Shown here piece by piece: positions 35,154 through 43,318 of a stretch of DNA of 64,000 bases. The notes under the pieces were generated by a model. That model worked only from the letters and a program-made list of their open reading frames with translations, was not told where the DNA came from and searched no databases. A program made the position numbers and the translations under genes. Where the stretch lies: contig NZ_JAPRAQ010000029.1 of the NCBI RefSeq assembly GCF_029989365.1, forward strand, positions 35,978-99,977, written 5' to 3'. Origin of the DNA: Bradyrhizobium sp. Arg816. Lineage in GTDB: Bacteria > Pseudomonadota > Alphaproteobacteria > Rhizobiales > Xanthobacteraceae. The first letter of the stretch is position 1. Each line of letters opens with the position of its first letter.

Positions 35154-35182
35154 GCCAGACCTTTTGCCGAGGTCTGGCTTTT
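35154..35182 (+). terminator. Rho-independent terminator inside the IS
   Basis: Stem GCCAGACCT / AGGTCTGGC (35154-35162, 35170-35178), seven-base loop, then TTTT. It lies between the zinc-ribbon gene and the transposase stop, and may also work in reverse to end transposase transcription. Confidence 0.6.
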
Positions 35183-35304
35183 CCATTTGATGCACGAATC
35201 ATTTCGCGCACTAGGACGGATGGGAACAGTCTCGCTCGCAAGAGTCGAGTCCGTGAGTTTACGGAGCGCGGGTCTTCCCCAGCTTCGCGCGCCAGCGCAG
35301 GAAA

Positions 35305-35320
35305 TGCGCCGCAAGCTTCT
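35305..35320 (+). repeat. 16-bp direct repeat inside the IS, copy 2
   Basis: Second copy of TGCGCCGCAAGCTTCT, ending on the first base of the transposase stop codon (35320-35322). The repeat pair flanks 178 bp without a recognised gene. Confidence 0.6.
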
Positions 35321-36276
35321 TAATTCGACGGGGTGTCTTTTTTGCTGTTAGGCCGTCGATAGGTCAGGCGCTTGCCGACGATGCCCTTAGCGGCGATCTC
35401 GGCGCGGGTGTAGTCGTCAACGCCGAGCGCGGTGCGGTTGGAATAGCGGAAATCAAACTCCGCCAAATAGCGGTGAAGGTGCTTCTCGCCGCAATGCTGA
35501 TAGACGCCCTTCATGCCGCGCTTGAAGATGCTGTAGTAGCCTTCGACCGTATTGGTGGAGATGACCTTATCGCCATCACGGCGGACGTATTCGTCCTTGC
35601 TATGCTTGACGCTGGAATGGTCGAGCCCTTCGATGTCGGCAATGATCTTGTATGAGGCGGCTTCGTCGGTCATCAACTGAGCTTCACGGCTCAGGTTCTC
35701 GCGGATGATCGGCAACAGGTCGCCAGTGCGCACGCCGTCAACGTGGAAGCTGCGGGCAGAGCCGCCGCGCTCCACAAGCGTCATGACAACATTCTTATGA
35801 GCCCACGCGGCTTTGCCTTTCTTCTGGCCTTCGAGACGGCCGAAGAAAGTTTCGTCAACCTCAACGGCCTTGCCACCTTCGCCCATGGGCGGGAGAAGGC
35901 CGCCAGTACGCAGCGCTTCACGGAGGCGATGCATCATGAACCAAGTCGATTTGTAGCTGATACCCAGCATGCGGTGCATCTGGTGGGCCGAAATGCCTTT
36001 CTTGGATGCAGTGAGCAGGAACAGCGCGGCAAGCCACTTCGAGAGCGGAATTTTGGAGCGCTCGAAGACGGTCTTGACGGTCACGGTGAACTGCTCGCGG
36101 CAAGCCGCGCACTGATACAGGCCCGGACGATGAGCCTTACCCTGAAGCGCCTTGATCTTGTCCTGATCGACGTTGCCGCAGTGTGGGCAAGCCGGGCCGT
36201 TCGGCCAAACCCGAGCTTCCAGCCATTCGCGGGCCTTGGTCTCGTCGGTGAAGATCGGGTTCTGAAGGTTGGACAT
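35320..36276 (-). CDS. IS1595-family transposase (ISXO2-like)
   Basis: A 318-aa transposase. The N-terminal zinc ribbon has C30-x2-C33 (CPHCG) and C56-x2-C59 (CAACRE). A helix-turn-helix-like region follows (ISAHQMHRMLGISYKSTWFMMHRLREAL), then the ISXO2 catalytic domain with Asp141 (VEVDETFFG), Asp204 (LMTDEAASY), Asn242 (STNTVEGYYS) and Lys252 (IFKRGMKG), the DDNK-type set of this family. AGGAG precedes ATG 36276. The gene appears intact and, with matching ends and duplication, the element may still be active. Confidence 0.95.
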   Translation of the reverse strand: MSNLQNPIFTDETKAREWLEARVWPNGPACPHCGNVDQDKIKALQGKAHRPGLYQCAACREQFTVTVKTVFERSKIPLSKWLAALFLLTASKKGISAHQMHRMLGISYKSTWFMMHRLREALRTGGLLPPMGEGGKAVEVDETFFGRLEGQKKGKAAWAHKNVVMTLVERGGSARSFHVDGVRTGDLLPIIRENLSREAQLMTDEAASYKIIADIEGLDHSSVKHSKDEYVRRDGDKVISTNTVEGYYSIFKRGMKGVYQHCGEKHLHRYLAEFDFRYSNRTALGVDDYTRAEIAAKGIVGKRLTYRRPNSKKDTPSN

Positions 36277-36299
36277 GGCAAGTAGCTCCTATGGGCTCC

Positions 36300-36327
36300 A
36301 CTCTACCCATAGGTGCTGCTTTGTCAA
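36300..36327 (-). promoter_or_regulatory. Likely transposase promoter overlapping the right inverted repeat
   Basis: On the minus strand TTGACA (36327-36322), a 16-bp spacer and TAGAGT (36305-36300) precede the transposase start by 23 bp. The -35 lies inside the terminal repeat, so transposase binding could repress its own gene. Confidence 0.5.
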
Positions 36328-36340
36328 GGTTATAATCGCC
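36316..36340. repeat. Right inverted repeat of the IS1595-family element
   Basis: Reverse complement begins GGCGATTATAACC then TTGACAAAGCAG, matching the left end with two differences near the tip. Confidence 0.92.
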
Positions 36341-36348
36341 AGGCGAAT
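36341..36348. repeat. Target-site duplication AGGCGAAT, right copy
   Basis: Exact copy of 33615-33622 immediately outside the right inverted repeat. Confidence 0.9.
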
Positions 36349-36382
36349 AGCGGTACGGATCAGGAACGGAGCGAAGGTCCCC

Positions 36383-36616
36383 CTACTTTTCCTCTTCCAT
36401 CGTCACGGCGACGTCCGCCTTGGCCGAGAGCCGGACCTTGTTGCCCTCGACACCGGCGACGAGGCCCTTGTCGATGAAGTGATGGTGGCCCTTGTGGCTG
36501 CCCTCGCCGCTGTCCTTCTTGGTCAGCTTGATGCGGTTGCCCTCGACCTTGTCGACCGTGCCGATGTGGACGCCATCGGCGCCGATGACTTCCATATGCT
36601 CTGCGATGTTCTGCAT
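36383..36616 (-). CDS. DUF2171 family protein
   Basis: A 77-aa soluble protein: MQNIAEHMEVIGADGVHIGT, VDKVEGNRIKLTKKDSGEG, then KGHHHFIDKGLVAGVEGNKVRL. This PRC-barrel-like pattern (V.GaDG..vGTVd.veg..ikL.k) is that of DUF2171. Function unknown; such proteins are abundant in rhizobia and often stress-linked. Single gene, close to the IS. Confidence 0.85.
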   Translation of the reverse strand: MQNIAEHMEVIGADGVHIGTVDKVEGNRIKLTKKDSGEGSHKGHHHFIDKGLVAGVEGNKVRLSAKADVAVTMEEEK

Positions 36617-36704
36617 GGTGGGTTCCTTGTTGGACCCACCCCAACGCGCGGGGGCAGCGTTCGTTGCTATCGCCGCAATGACGATGCCGTGGGCGGCAGC
36701 AACA

Positions 36705-37091
36705 TCAGATCAACGGCGCACGCGACGAGGCATGGTGATTGACGATCTTCCAGTCGCCGTGCTCGCGGAGGATGACCCAGCTCATCTTGACCGAGAACTC
36801 CGCCCTCTCGCCGGCGAGGTCAAACGACACGATCGCGGCCATGTTGATCAGGTCCGGGCTGGCTTGCGCGGCGCGCACCTCGGAAAACGCAGCACTCGGC
36901 TGGCGCCAGCGCGGCAGGCCGTTGAAGTAATCGGCGACGCCGTCCCTGCCCCGATAGAGCTTTGGATTGGAGCCGAAGAAGAACGCGTTCTTCGCATAGA
37001 GCGACGACAGTGCAGCCGCATCGAGTGTCGCGAAGCCGGCGCACCATTTCGCGATGATGGCGGAAACGATGGCGTCGGCCTCACTGTTCAT
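36705..37091 (-). CDS. SnoaL/SgcJ-like NTF2-fold protein
   Basis: A 128-aa protein from ATG 37091: IVSAIIAKWCAGFATLDAAA, LSSLYAKNAFFFGSNPKLYRG, VADYFNGLPRW, and a C-terminal strand MSWVILREHGDWKIVNHHAS. This cone-shaped alpha+beta fold is common in small enzymes and binding proteins (SgcJ/EcaC group). The catalytic role is unknown. It lies 13 bp downstream of glnS and is probably co-transcribed with it. Confidence 0.85.
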   Translation of the reverse strand: MNSEADAIVSAIIAKWCAGFATLDAAALSSLYAKNAFFFGSNPKLYRGRDGVADYFNGLPRWRQPSAAFSEVRAAQASPDLINMAAIVSFDLAGERAEFSVKMSWVILREHGDWKIVNHHASSRAPLI

Positions 37092-37104
37092 ATGCCCGAT
37101 CCCC

Positions 37105-38781
37105 TCAGCCCTTGGCGACTTCCTTCGCGAACGTGTCGCGCAGGCCGATGGTGCGCGAAAACACCGGCTTGCCCGGCGTCGAGTCCTTGTCGCGCACGAA
37201 ATAGCCCTGACGCTCGAACTGCATCGGCTCGGTCGAGTTGCTCTCCGCAACCGATGCCTCGATCCGCGCGTTGGAGAGGATCTCCAGCGACTGCGGATTG
37301 AGATCGGCCGCGAAGTTCGAGGCGTCCGGGCTAGGGTTGGAGAACAACTGGTTGTAGATGCGGATCTCCGCCGGCACCGACGTCGCCGCCGGCAGCCAGT
37401 GCATGGTCGCCTTGACCTTGCGGCCGTCGGGCGCGTTGCCGCCCTTGGTCGCGGGATCGTAGGTGCAGCGCAGCTCCACCACTTCGCCCGCTTCGTTCTT
37501 GATCACGCCGGTGCACTTGACGAAATAGGCGTAGCGCAGCCGCACCTCGTTGCCCGGCGACAGGCGGAAGAACTTCTTCGGCGGGTTCTCCATGAAGTCG
37601 TCCTGCTCGATATAGAGCTCGCGGCCGAACGTGATCTTGCGCGTGCCGGCCGAGGGATCGTCGGGATGGTTGATCGCCTCGAGCTCTTCGGTCTGCCCTT
37701 CCGGATAGTTCTCGATGACCACCTTGAGCGGCCGCAGCACGCCCATGCGCCGCTGCGACGTGCGGTTCAGCTCCTCACGGATGCAGAATTCCAGCATGCC
37801 GACATCGACGACGCTGTTGGCCTTGGCAACGCCGATGCGCTTGACGAATTCGCGCAAGGCTGCCGGCGGCACGCCGCGACGGCGCATCCCCGCGACAGTC
37901 GGCATGCGCGGATCGTCCCATCCGGCGACATGGCCGTCGCGGACGAGCTGGGTCAGCACGCGCTTGGACAGCAGCGTGTAGGTCAGGTTGAGCCGCGCCA
38001 TTTCGTACTGGTGCGGCTTGGACGGCACCGGCAGCTTTTCGATGAACCAGTCGTAGAGCGGCCGATGGTCCTCGAACTCCAGCGTGCAGATCGAGTGCGT
38101 GATGCCCTCGATCGCGTCCGACTGGCCGTGCGCATAATCGTAGCTCGGATAGATGCTCCACTTGGTCCCGGTGCGCGGATGGTGCGCATGCAGGATGCGG
38201 TACAGCACGGGGTCGCGCAGGTTGATGTTGCCCGCGGACATGTCGATCTTCGCCCGCAGCACGCGCGCGCCGTTCGGGAATTCACCGGCCTTCATGCGGC
38301 GGAACAGGTCGAGATTCTCGTCCACACTGCGGTCGCGGAACGGCGAGTTCTTGCCGGGCTCGGTCAGCGTGCCGCGCGCGAGGCGAATCTCCTCCTGGGT
38401 CTGGTCGTCGACATAGGCGAGCCCGTCGCGGATCAGCTTCTCCGCCCATTCGTACAGGCGGTCGAAATAGTCCGAGGCGAAGAACAGGTTCTTGCCCCAG
38501 TCGTAGCCGAGCCAATGCACGTCGGCCTGGATGGAATCGATGTATTCCTGCTCTTCCTTGACCGGGTTGGTGTCGTCGAAGCGCAGATGGCAGCGGCCCG
38601 GAAACTCCTGGGCGATGCCGAAATTGAGCGCGATCGACTTGGCGTGGCCGATATGCAGGTAGCCGTTCGGCTCCGGCGGGAACCGGGTCACGATCTCCGT
38701 GTATTTGGCCTGATCGAGGTCGGCCTGGATGATGTCACGAATGAAATCGCGCCCAACCTCAGTCGCCACCGGTTCTGTCAT
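37105..38781 (-). CDS. glnS: Glutaminyl-tRNA synthetase GlnS
   Basis: Charges tRNA-Gln with glutamine. The 558-aa class I enzyme has FPPEPNGYLHIGHAKSI (HIGH box), DDTNPVKEEQEYIDSI, SYDYAHGQSDAIEGITHSICTLEF and the KMSKS-like LLSKRVL. A beta-barrel anticodon-binding C-terminus contains EGQTEELEAINHPDD and FGRELYIEQDDFME. It is separate from the glutamyl enzyme encoded divergently at 38925, so this organism can charge Gln directly. Divergent from gltX across 143 bp that carry both promoters and a CTTGGCT/AGCCAAG dyad at 38827-38841. Confidence 0.97.
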   Translation of the reverse strand: MTEPVATEVGRDFIRDIIQADLDQAKYTEIVTRFPPEPNGYLHIGHAKSIALNFGIAQEFPGRCHLRFDDTNPVKEEQEYIDSIQADVHWLGYDWGKNLFFASDYFDRLYEWAEKLIRDGLAYVDDQTQEEIRLARGTLTEPGKNSPFRDRSVDENLDLFRRMKAGEFPNGARVLRAKIDMSAGNINLRDPVLYRILHAHHPRTGTKWSIYPSYDYAHGQSDAIEGITHSICTLEFEDHRPLYDWFIEKLPVPSKPHQYEMARLNLTYTLLSKRVLTQLVRDGHVAGWDDPRMPTVAGMRRRGVPPAALREFVKRIGVAKANSVVDVGMLEFCIREELNRTSQRRMGVLRPLKVVIENYPEGQTEELEAINHPDDPSAGTRKITFGRELYIEQDDFMENPPKKFFRLSPGNEVRLRYAYFVKCTGVIKNEAGEVVELRCTYDPATKGGNAPDGRKVKATMHWLPAATSVPAEIRIYNQLFSNPSPDASNFAADLNPQSLEILSNARIEASVAESNSTEPMQFERQGYFVRDKDSTPGKPVFSRTIGLRDTFAKEVAKG

Positions 38782-38924
38782 TACGAAAATCCTGTAGGGA
38801 AATCAGCGGTCCTTCTGCCAAATTCGCTTGGCTGAGCCAAGAGCTTAGCGGTCCGCTGCCGGGCTTTAGTTATGCTCCGGTCCTGTTATATACCACCGCC
38901 TCCAATGCATGGGCCCTGCCAAGA

Positions 38925-40352
38925 ATGACCGATTCCGTCGTCACCCGCTTTGCTCCCTCCCCGACCGGCTTCCTCCATATCGGCGGCGCCCGCACGGCGC
39001 TGTTCAACTGGCTCTATGCGAAGAAGCACGGCGGCAAGATGCTGCTCCGGATCGAGGACACCGACCGGGAGCGCTCCACCGAGGCTGCGATCGGCGCCAT
39101 CCTCGACGGCCTCAAATGGCTGGAGCTCGGCTGGGATGGCGACGTCATCTACCAGTTCAGCCGCGCCGCCCGTCACCGCGAGGTCGCCGAGCAACTGCTC
39201 ACCGACGGCAAGGCCTACCGTTGCTACGCCACGGCCGAAGAGCTCACCGCGATGCGCGAGAAGGCGCGCGCCGAGGGCCGCACCCGCCTCTATGACGGCC
39301 TGTGGCGCGACCGCGACCCGGCAACGGCGCCCTCCGACGTCAAGCCCACGATCCGCCTGCGCGCGCCGCAGACCGGCGAGACCGTGATTGAGGACCAGGT
39401 CCAGGGCCGTGTGGTCTGGCAGAACGAGAACCTCGACGACCTCGTCCTGCTGCGCGGCGATGGCAATCCGACCTACATGCTCGCTGTGGTGGTCGACGAC
39501 CACGACATGGGCGTCACCCATGTCATCCGCGGCGACGACCATCTGATCAACGCCGCCCGCCAGAAGCAGATCTACGACGCCATGGGCTGGGCGCTGCCTA
39601 GCATGTCCCACATCCCCCTGATCCACGGCCCGGACGGCTCGAAACTATCGAAGCGCCACGGCGCGCTGGGCGTCGATGCCTACCGCGCCATGGGGTACCT
39701 CCCTGCCGCGCTCCGCAATTACCTCGTCCGGCTCGGCTGGAGCCATGGCGACCAGGAGATCTTTTCGACCGAGGAGATGATCGCCGCGTTCGACCTCGCC
39801 AGCGTCGGTCGCGCCGCCGCCCGCTTCGATTTCGCCAAGCTCGAAAACCTCAACGGCCACTACATCCGAAACGCTGACGATCAATCACTCGTGAAGATGT
39901 TCGAGGACGTGCTCGACCACGTTGTGCCCAGCCGCGACGAGCTTAAGGCCAAGTTAAACGACACCACGCGGGCGCAGCTTCTCAAGGCCATGCCGGCCCT
40001 GAAGGAGCGCGCCAAGACGCTGATCGAGTTGATCGACAGCGCCTATTTCATCTTTGCCGACCGGCCGCTGGAGCTCGATCCCAAGGCGGCAGCGCTGCTG
40101 ACGCCCGAGAACCGCAAGCTGATCGGCCAGCTTCATTCCGCGCTGGAGAAAGTCGAGACATGGAGTGCGGCGAATGCGGAGGCCGCGCTGCGCGCCTTTG
40201 CCGAGGAAAATAGTCTCAAGCTCGGCGCCGTCGCCCAACCGCTGCGGGCGGCGCTGACGGGGCGGTCGACATCGCCTGGTATATTTGAGGTTTTGGACGT
40301 GCTGGGACGCCAGGAAAGCCTGGGCCGGCTTGAGGATCAGGCCAAGGAGTAG
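38925..40352 (+). CDS. gltX: Glutamyl-tRNA synthetase GltX
   Basis: Charges tRNA-Glu. The 475-aa class I enzyme has RFAPSPTGFLHIGGARTALFNWLYA (HIGH box), LLRIEDTDRERS, IRGDDHLINAARQ, DGSKLSKRHGALGV (KMSKS box), and an all-helical anticodon-binding C-terminus. It is followed by gltA after 157 bp, the usual gltX-gltA order. A GCCCCAA/TTGGGGC hairpin at 40447-40467 lies between them. Confidence 0.97.
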   Translation: MTDSVVTRFAPSPTGFLHIGGARTALFNWLYAKKHGGKMLLRIEDTDRERSTEAAIGAILDGLKWLELGWDGDVIYQFSRAARHREVAEQLLTDGKAYRCYATAEELTAMREKARAEGRTRLYDGLWRDRDPATAPSDVKPTIRLRAPQTGETVIEDQVQGRVVWQNENLDDLVLLRGDGNPTYMLAVVVDDHDMGVTHVIRGDDHLINAARQKQIYDAMGWALPSMSHIPLIHGPDGSKLSKRHGALGVDAYRAMGYLPAALRNYLVRLGWSHGDQEIFSTEEMIAAFDLASVGRAAARFDFAKLENLNGHYIRNADDQSLVKMFEDVLDHVVPSRDELKAKLNDTTRAQLLKAMPALKERAKTLIELIDSAYFIFADRPLELDPKAAALLTPENRKLIGQLHSALEKVETWSAANAEAALRAFAEENSLKLGAVAQPLRAALTGRSTSPGIFEVLDVLGRQESLGRLEDQAKE

Positions 40353-40509
40353 GCTACGACGTAAGTCGACCATGCGTGCGGCGATCTTGCAGCGCACACA
40401 GCAATAATATACCCATCTCACCCGTACCTTCTGGAATATCCGGCCTGCCCCAACAAGTCATTGGGGCCTTCCGGGTCCGGCCCGTTTCACCACACATCGG
40501 GGACCTCTG

Positions 40510-41814
40510 ATGGACGCAAAAGCAAGCAATAAGACCGCCACGCTGACGGTCGGAAACAAGAACTACGATCTCCCGATCCACAGCGGCAGCGTCGGGCCTG
40601 ATGTCGTCGATATCGGCAAGCTCTACGCCCAGTCCGGGCTGTTCACCTACGATCCCGGCTTCACCTCGACCGCAAGCTGCGAGTCCAAGATCACCTATAT
40701 CGACGGTGACGCCGGCGTGCTGGAATACCGCGGCTACCCGATCGAGCAGCTCGCCGAGAACGGCGACTTCCTCGAGACCTGCTACCTCCTGCTCTACGGG
40801 AACCTGCCGACCGCCGCGCAGAAGAAGGATTTCGACGAGCGCGTGATCCATCACACGATGGTGCACGAGCAGATGGCCCGCTTCTTCCAGGGCTTCCGCC
40901 GCGACGCCCATCCGATGGCGGTGATGGTGGCTTCCGTCGGCGCGCTCGCCGCGTTCTACCACGACTCCACCGACATCAACGATCCGAAGCAGCGCATGAT
41001 CGCTTCCATGCGCATGATCGCGAAGATCCCGACGCTGGCGGCGATGGCCTACAAGTACACGATCGGCCAGCCCTTCGTGTATCCGAAGAACTCGCTGAAG
41101 TTCGCCGAGAACTTCCTGCACATGTGTTTCGCGGTGCCGTGCGAGGAGTACAAGATCAACCCGGTGCTCGCTGACGCGCTGGACAAGATCTTCATCCTGC
41201 ATGCCGACCACGAGCAGAACGCCTCGACCTCGACGGTGCGCATCGCCGGCTCCTCCGGCGCCAACCCCTTCGCCTGCATCGCCGCCGGCATCGCCTGCCT
41301 CTGGGGCCCGGCGCATGGCGGCGCCAACGAAGCCGCGCTCGCGATGCTCGCCGAGATCGGCTCGGTCGACAAGATTCCGGAATTCATCGCCAAGGTGAAG
41401 GACAAGAACAGCGAAGTCCGCCTGATGGGCTTCGGCCACCGCGTCTACAAGAACTACGATCCGCGCGCCAAGATCATGCAGAAGATGTGTCATGCCGTTC
41501 TCAAGGAGACCGGCCATGGCGACGATCCGATGCTGAAGGTGGCGCTCGAGCTCGAGAAGATCGCGCTCAGCGACCAGTACTTCATCGACCGCAAGCTCTA
41601 CCCGAACGTCGACTTCTATTCGGGCATCACGCTGAAGGCGATGGGCTTCCCGGTCTCGATGTTCACCGTGCTGTTCGCGGTCGCCCGTACCGTCGGCTGG
41701 ATCAGCCAGTGGAGCGAGATGATCGAGGACCCTCAGCAGAAGATCGGCCGTCCGCGCCAGCTCTACACCGGCGTCACCCGCCGCGACTACGTCGCGATCA
41801 AGGATCGGAAGTAA
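40510..41814 (+). CDS. gltA: Citrate synthase GltA
   Basis: Condenses acetyl-CoA and oxaloacetate in the TCA cycle. The 434-aa type II bacterial enzyme shows ITYIDGDAGVLEYRGYPIEQLAE, HADHEQNASTSTVR, LWGPAHGGANEA (catalytic His), MGFGHRVYKNYDPRA (catalytic His/Arg) and NVDFYSGITLKAMG (catalytic Asp). A strong terminator follows at 41838. In related genomes lpxB or the lipid A genes come next; here a sugar operon is inserted. Confidence 0.98.
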   Translation: MDAKASNKTATLTVGNKNYDLPIHSGSVGPDVVDIGKLYAQSGLFTYDPGFTSTASCESKITYIDGDAGVLEYRGYPIEQLAENGDFLETCYLLLYGNLPTAAQKKDFDERVIHHTMVHEQMARFFQGFRRDAHPMAVMVASVGALAAFYHDSTDINDPKQRMIASMRMIAKIPTLAAMAYKYTIGQPFVYPKNSLKFAENFLHMCFAVPCEEYKINPVLADALDKIFILHADHEQNASTSTVRIAGSSGANPFACIAAGIACLWGPAHGGANEAALAMLAEIGSVDKIPEFIAKVKDKNSEVRLMGFGHRVYKNYDPRAKIMQKMCHAVLKETGHGDDPMLKVALELEKIALSDQYFIDRKLYPNVDFYSGITLKAMGFPVSMFTVLFAVARTVGWISQWSEMIEDPQQKIGRPRQLYTGVTRRDYVAIKDRK

Positions 41815-41837
41815 GTCTCAGCCACTACGGCTTTCGG

Positions 41838-41870
41838 AACGGCGCCATCTTCGGATGGCGCCGTTTTTGT
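41838..41870 (+). terminator. Rho-independent terminator of gltA
   Basis: Twelve-base stem AACGGCGCCATC / GATGGCGCCGTT with a stable TTCG tetraloop, followed by a T-rich tail (TTTGTTTG). Confidence 0.92.
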
Positions 41871-41882
41871 TTGTGCATGCGT

Positions 41883-41951
41883 CGTAGGGTGGGCAAAGCG
41901 TAGCGTGCCCACCACCTGTCCGTGGGCACGCTTCGCTTTGCCCACCCTACG
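41883..41951. repeat. Long palindromic repeat CGTAGGGTGGGCAAAGCG family
   Basis: The arms CGTAGGGTGGGCAAAGCG...CGTGCCCAC and GTGGGCACG...CGCTTTGCCCACCCTACG are inverted copies around ACCTGTCC. This is an intergenic repeat type I know from Bradyrhizobiaceae. It sits just beyond the gltA terminator, at the junction with the inserted sugar operon. Confidence 0.8.
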
Positions 41952-42050
41952 AAACTGATCGGATCACATCCCGTCCTTGCTGCCACGCACAACAACAAGT
42001 CGACTCATCGCGCCCGCAATCGCTTGACAGTCGAAACGCTCCGCGCGCAA

Positions 42051-42071
42051 ATTCTTACACTAAGTAAGAAT
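42051..42071. promoter_or_regulatory. Inverted repeat ATTCTTAC-N5-GTAAGAAT before the ROK gene
   Basis: Perfect 8-bp arms at 42051-42058 and 42064-42071, spacer ACTAA, 17-37 bp upstream of the preferred ROK start at 42088. A TTGACA is at 42024-42029. Likely operator for autoregulation by the ROK protein, as in NagC/Mlc-type control. Confidence 0.6.
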
Positions 42072-42087
42072 GACGACAGGGATGGAA

Positions 42088-43260
42088 ATGCCGGAGCAGC
42101 CGAGAAGTCGGCGGCAGACGCGCGCTGCCATTTTGACTCATTTGCTCCAGTCCGGCGGCTCGTTCCGGCCGCCGCTGGCCAAGGCCGTGCGCCTGTCCGA
42201 GGCGAGCCTGTCGCGCATCCTGTTTGATCTGAAAGCCGAAGGCCTGATCGAGGAAGTGCGGCGCCCTGCCCCCTATGTCGGCGGTCCGACAGGCCTCGTG
42301 TCGCTCGATGGCTCGGTGGCGCTCGCGGCCCTCGAGCTGACCGGCCAGTGGCTCAGCGTGGGCGTTGGCAGCCTGTCAGGCGAAATGCACTACACCGAGC
42401 GTGTTCCGTTGCTGAAGAAGCCGACCGTCGAGACCGTCGGCCGGGTGTTCCGCGAAGCCCTCACCTTGCTGCGCGATTGGACGCGCCGCCGCCGCATCAG
42501 TCTCGCGCAGATCGGCATCACCATTCCCGGCCTCGGCCGCCTGAGCGTCGCGGGCAATCCGATCATTCCGTGCGACGTCGAACGCATCGGCGACATGCTC
42601 GGCGGGATGTTTGCTGGTGTGCCGGTCGAGTTCACCAACTCGGTCGTCGCACACGCCATTTTTCACTGCTGCCGTACGCAAAACTATCCCTTCAGCGGCG
42701 CACATCTCTTCGTCTTCGTCGGCCAGGGCGTTGCCGGCGCCTGGATGGACGATCCGCTTGAGGCCGATGCCCTGCAGCCGGTCGAGCTCGGCCATATGGT
42801 GTTCAACGCCGACGGACCGCGCTGCCGCTGCGGTCACCATGGCTGCGTCGAAGCCTACACGTCGCTTCCAGCCCTCGCCGAGCTCCTCGGCGTCACCGAG
42901 GCCGAATTGCTCCAGCTCGGCAGCGAATTTGTGAGCACGATCCCGCGCTCGTCGCGAATGCGCCAGGAGTTGCGTCAGCGCCTGTTCCGGCTGGGCCTTT
43001 CGATCGGCAACACGCTGAACGTGAAGCCATGCAACGGCGTCGCGATCAGCGGCTGGCCGTCGCTTCTTTCCGAAGAGGATCGCAAGGCTGTGGTCGATGG
43101 GATCGACGCCTGCCTTCTCGGCGGGCGGAAACTGGCGCAGGTCTCGTTCGCCTTCGTGCCGCCCTCGAACGGCAACGATCCGCAAGCAGCTCTCGCCTTC
43201 GCCGCCTTTTGTCTCGCCAGCCGCGGCGGGATGCCCGCGGCTTCGACGGAGGCCGCCTGA
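42088..43260 (+). CDS. ROK-family transcriptional regulator
   Basis: A 390-aa repressor-type ROK protein. The N-terminal winged helix (residues 5-65) is RRQTRAAILTHLLQSGG, LSEASLSRILFDLKAEGLIEE. The ROK sugar-kinase-like domain follows, with the zinc motif VELGHMVFNADGPRCRCGHHGCVEAYTS: His in GHM and the CxCGxxGCxE Cys set. ATG 42088 is preferred because AGGGA sits five bases upstream; ATG 42070 overlaps the inverted repeat. It heads the ABC sugar operon 58 bp downstream and probably controls it in response to the imported sugar or its phosphate. Confidence 0.9.
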   Translation: MPEQPRSRRQTRAAILTHLLQSGGSFRPPLAKAVRLSEASLSRILFDLKAEGLIEEVRRPAPYVGGPTGLVSLDGSVALAALELTGQWLSVGVGSLSGEMHYTERVPLLKKPTVETVGRVFREALTLLRDWTRRRRISLAQIGITIPGLGRLSVAGNPIIPCDVERIGDMLGGMFAGVPVEFTNSVVAHAIFHCCRTQNYPFSGAHLFVFVGQGVAGAWMDDPLEADALQPVELGHMVFNADGPRCRCGHHGCVEAYTSLPALAELLGVTEAELLQLGSEFVSTIPRSSRMRQELRQRLFRLGLSIGNTLNVKPCNGVAISGWPSLLSEEDRKAVVDGIDACLLGGRKLAQVSFAFVPPSNGNDPQAALAFAAFCLASRGGMPAASTEAA

Positions 43261-43266
43261 CATGCC

Positions 43267-43284
43267 CTGAGCCGCGTGGCTCAG
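43267..43284 (+). terminator. Hairpin between the ROK gene and the binding-protein gene
   Basis: Perfect CTGAGCC / GGCTCAG stem with GCGT loop just after the ROK stop. No T run. It may protect the 3' end of the regulator message or set the expression ratio in the operon. Confidence 0.4.
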
Positions 43285-43318
43285 CGCGCCAAGAAAGTTC
43301 ACACCGGGAGGAACTGCC

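Larger units (their letters stand above)
33623..36340. mobile_element. Complete IS1595-family element with passenger genes (2,718 bp)
   Basis: The element is bounded by 25-bp inverted repeats with two mismatches (33623-33647 and 36316-36340, both starting GG and sharing ATTATAACCTTGACAAAGCAG) and by an exact 8-bp duplication AGGCGAAT. It encodes an IS1595-type transposase on the minus strand plus three probable passengers: a putative HNH nuclease (minus), a divergent 52-aa basic protein (plus) and a small zinc-ribbon-like protein (minus). The base composition of the passenger part is clearly more AT-rich than the flanks. IS1595-family members with passenger genes are known as a class; this gene set is not one I recognise. 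It lies between comEC and a DUF2171 gene. Confidence 0.93.

Noticed and set aside
37054..38835. A 593-codon plus-strand frame
   Set aside because: Antisense shadow of glnS, which has all class I synthetase motifs.
42024..42071. Full sigma-70 promoter before the ROK gene
   Set aside because: TTGACA is perfect at 42024-42029, but no acceptable -10 lies 16-18 bp downstream, so only the inverted repeat is reported.
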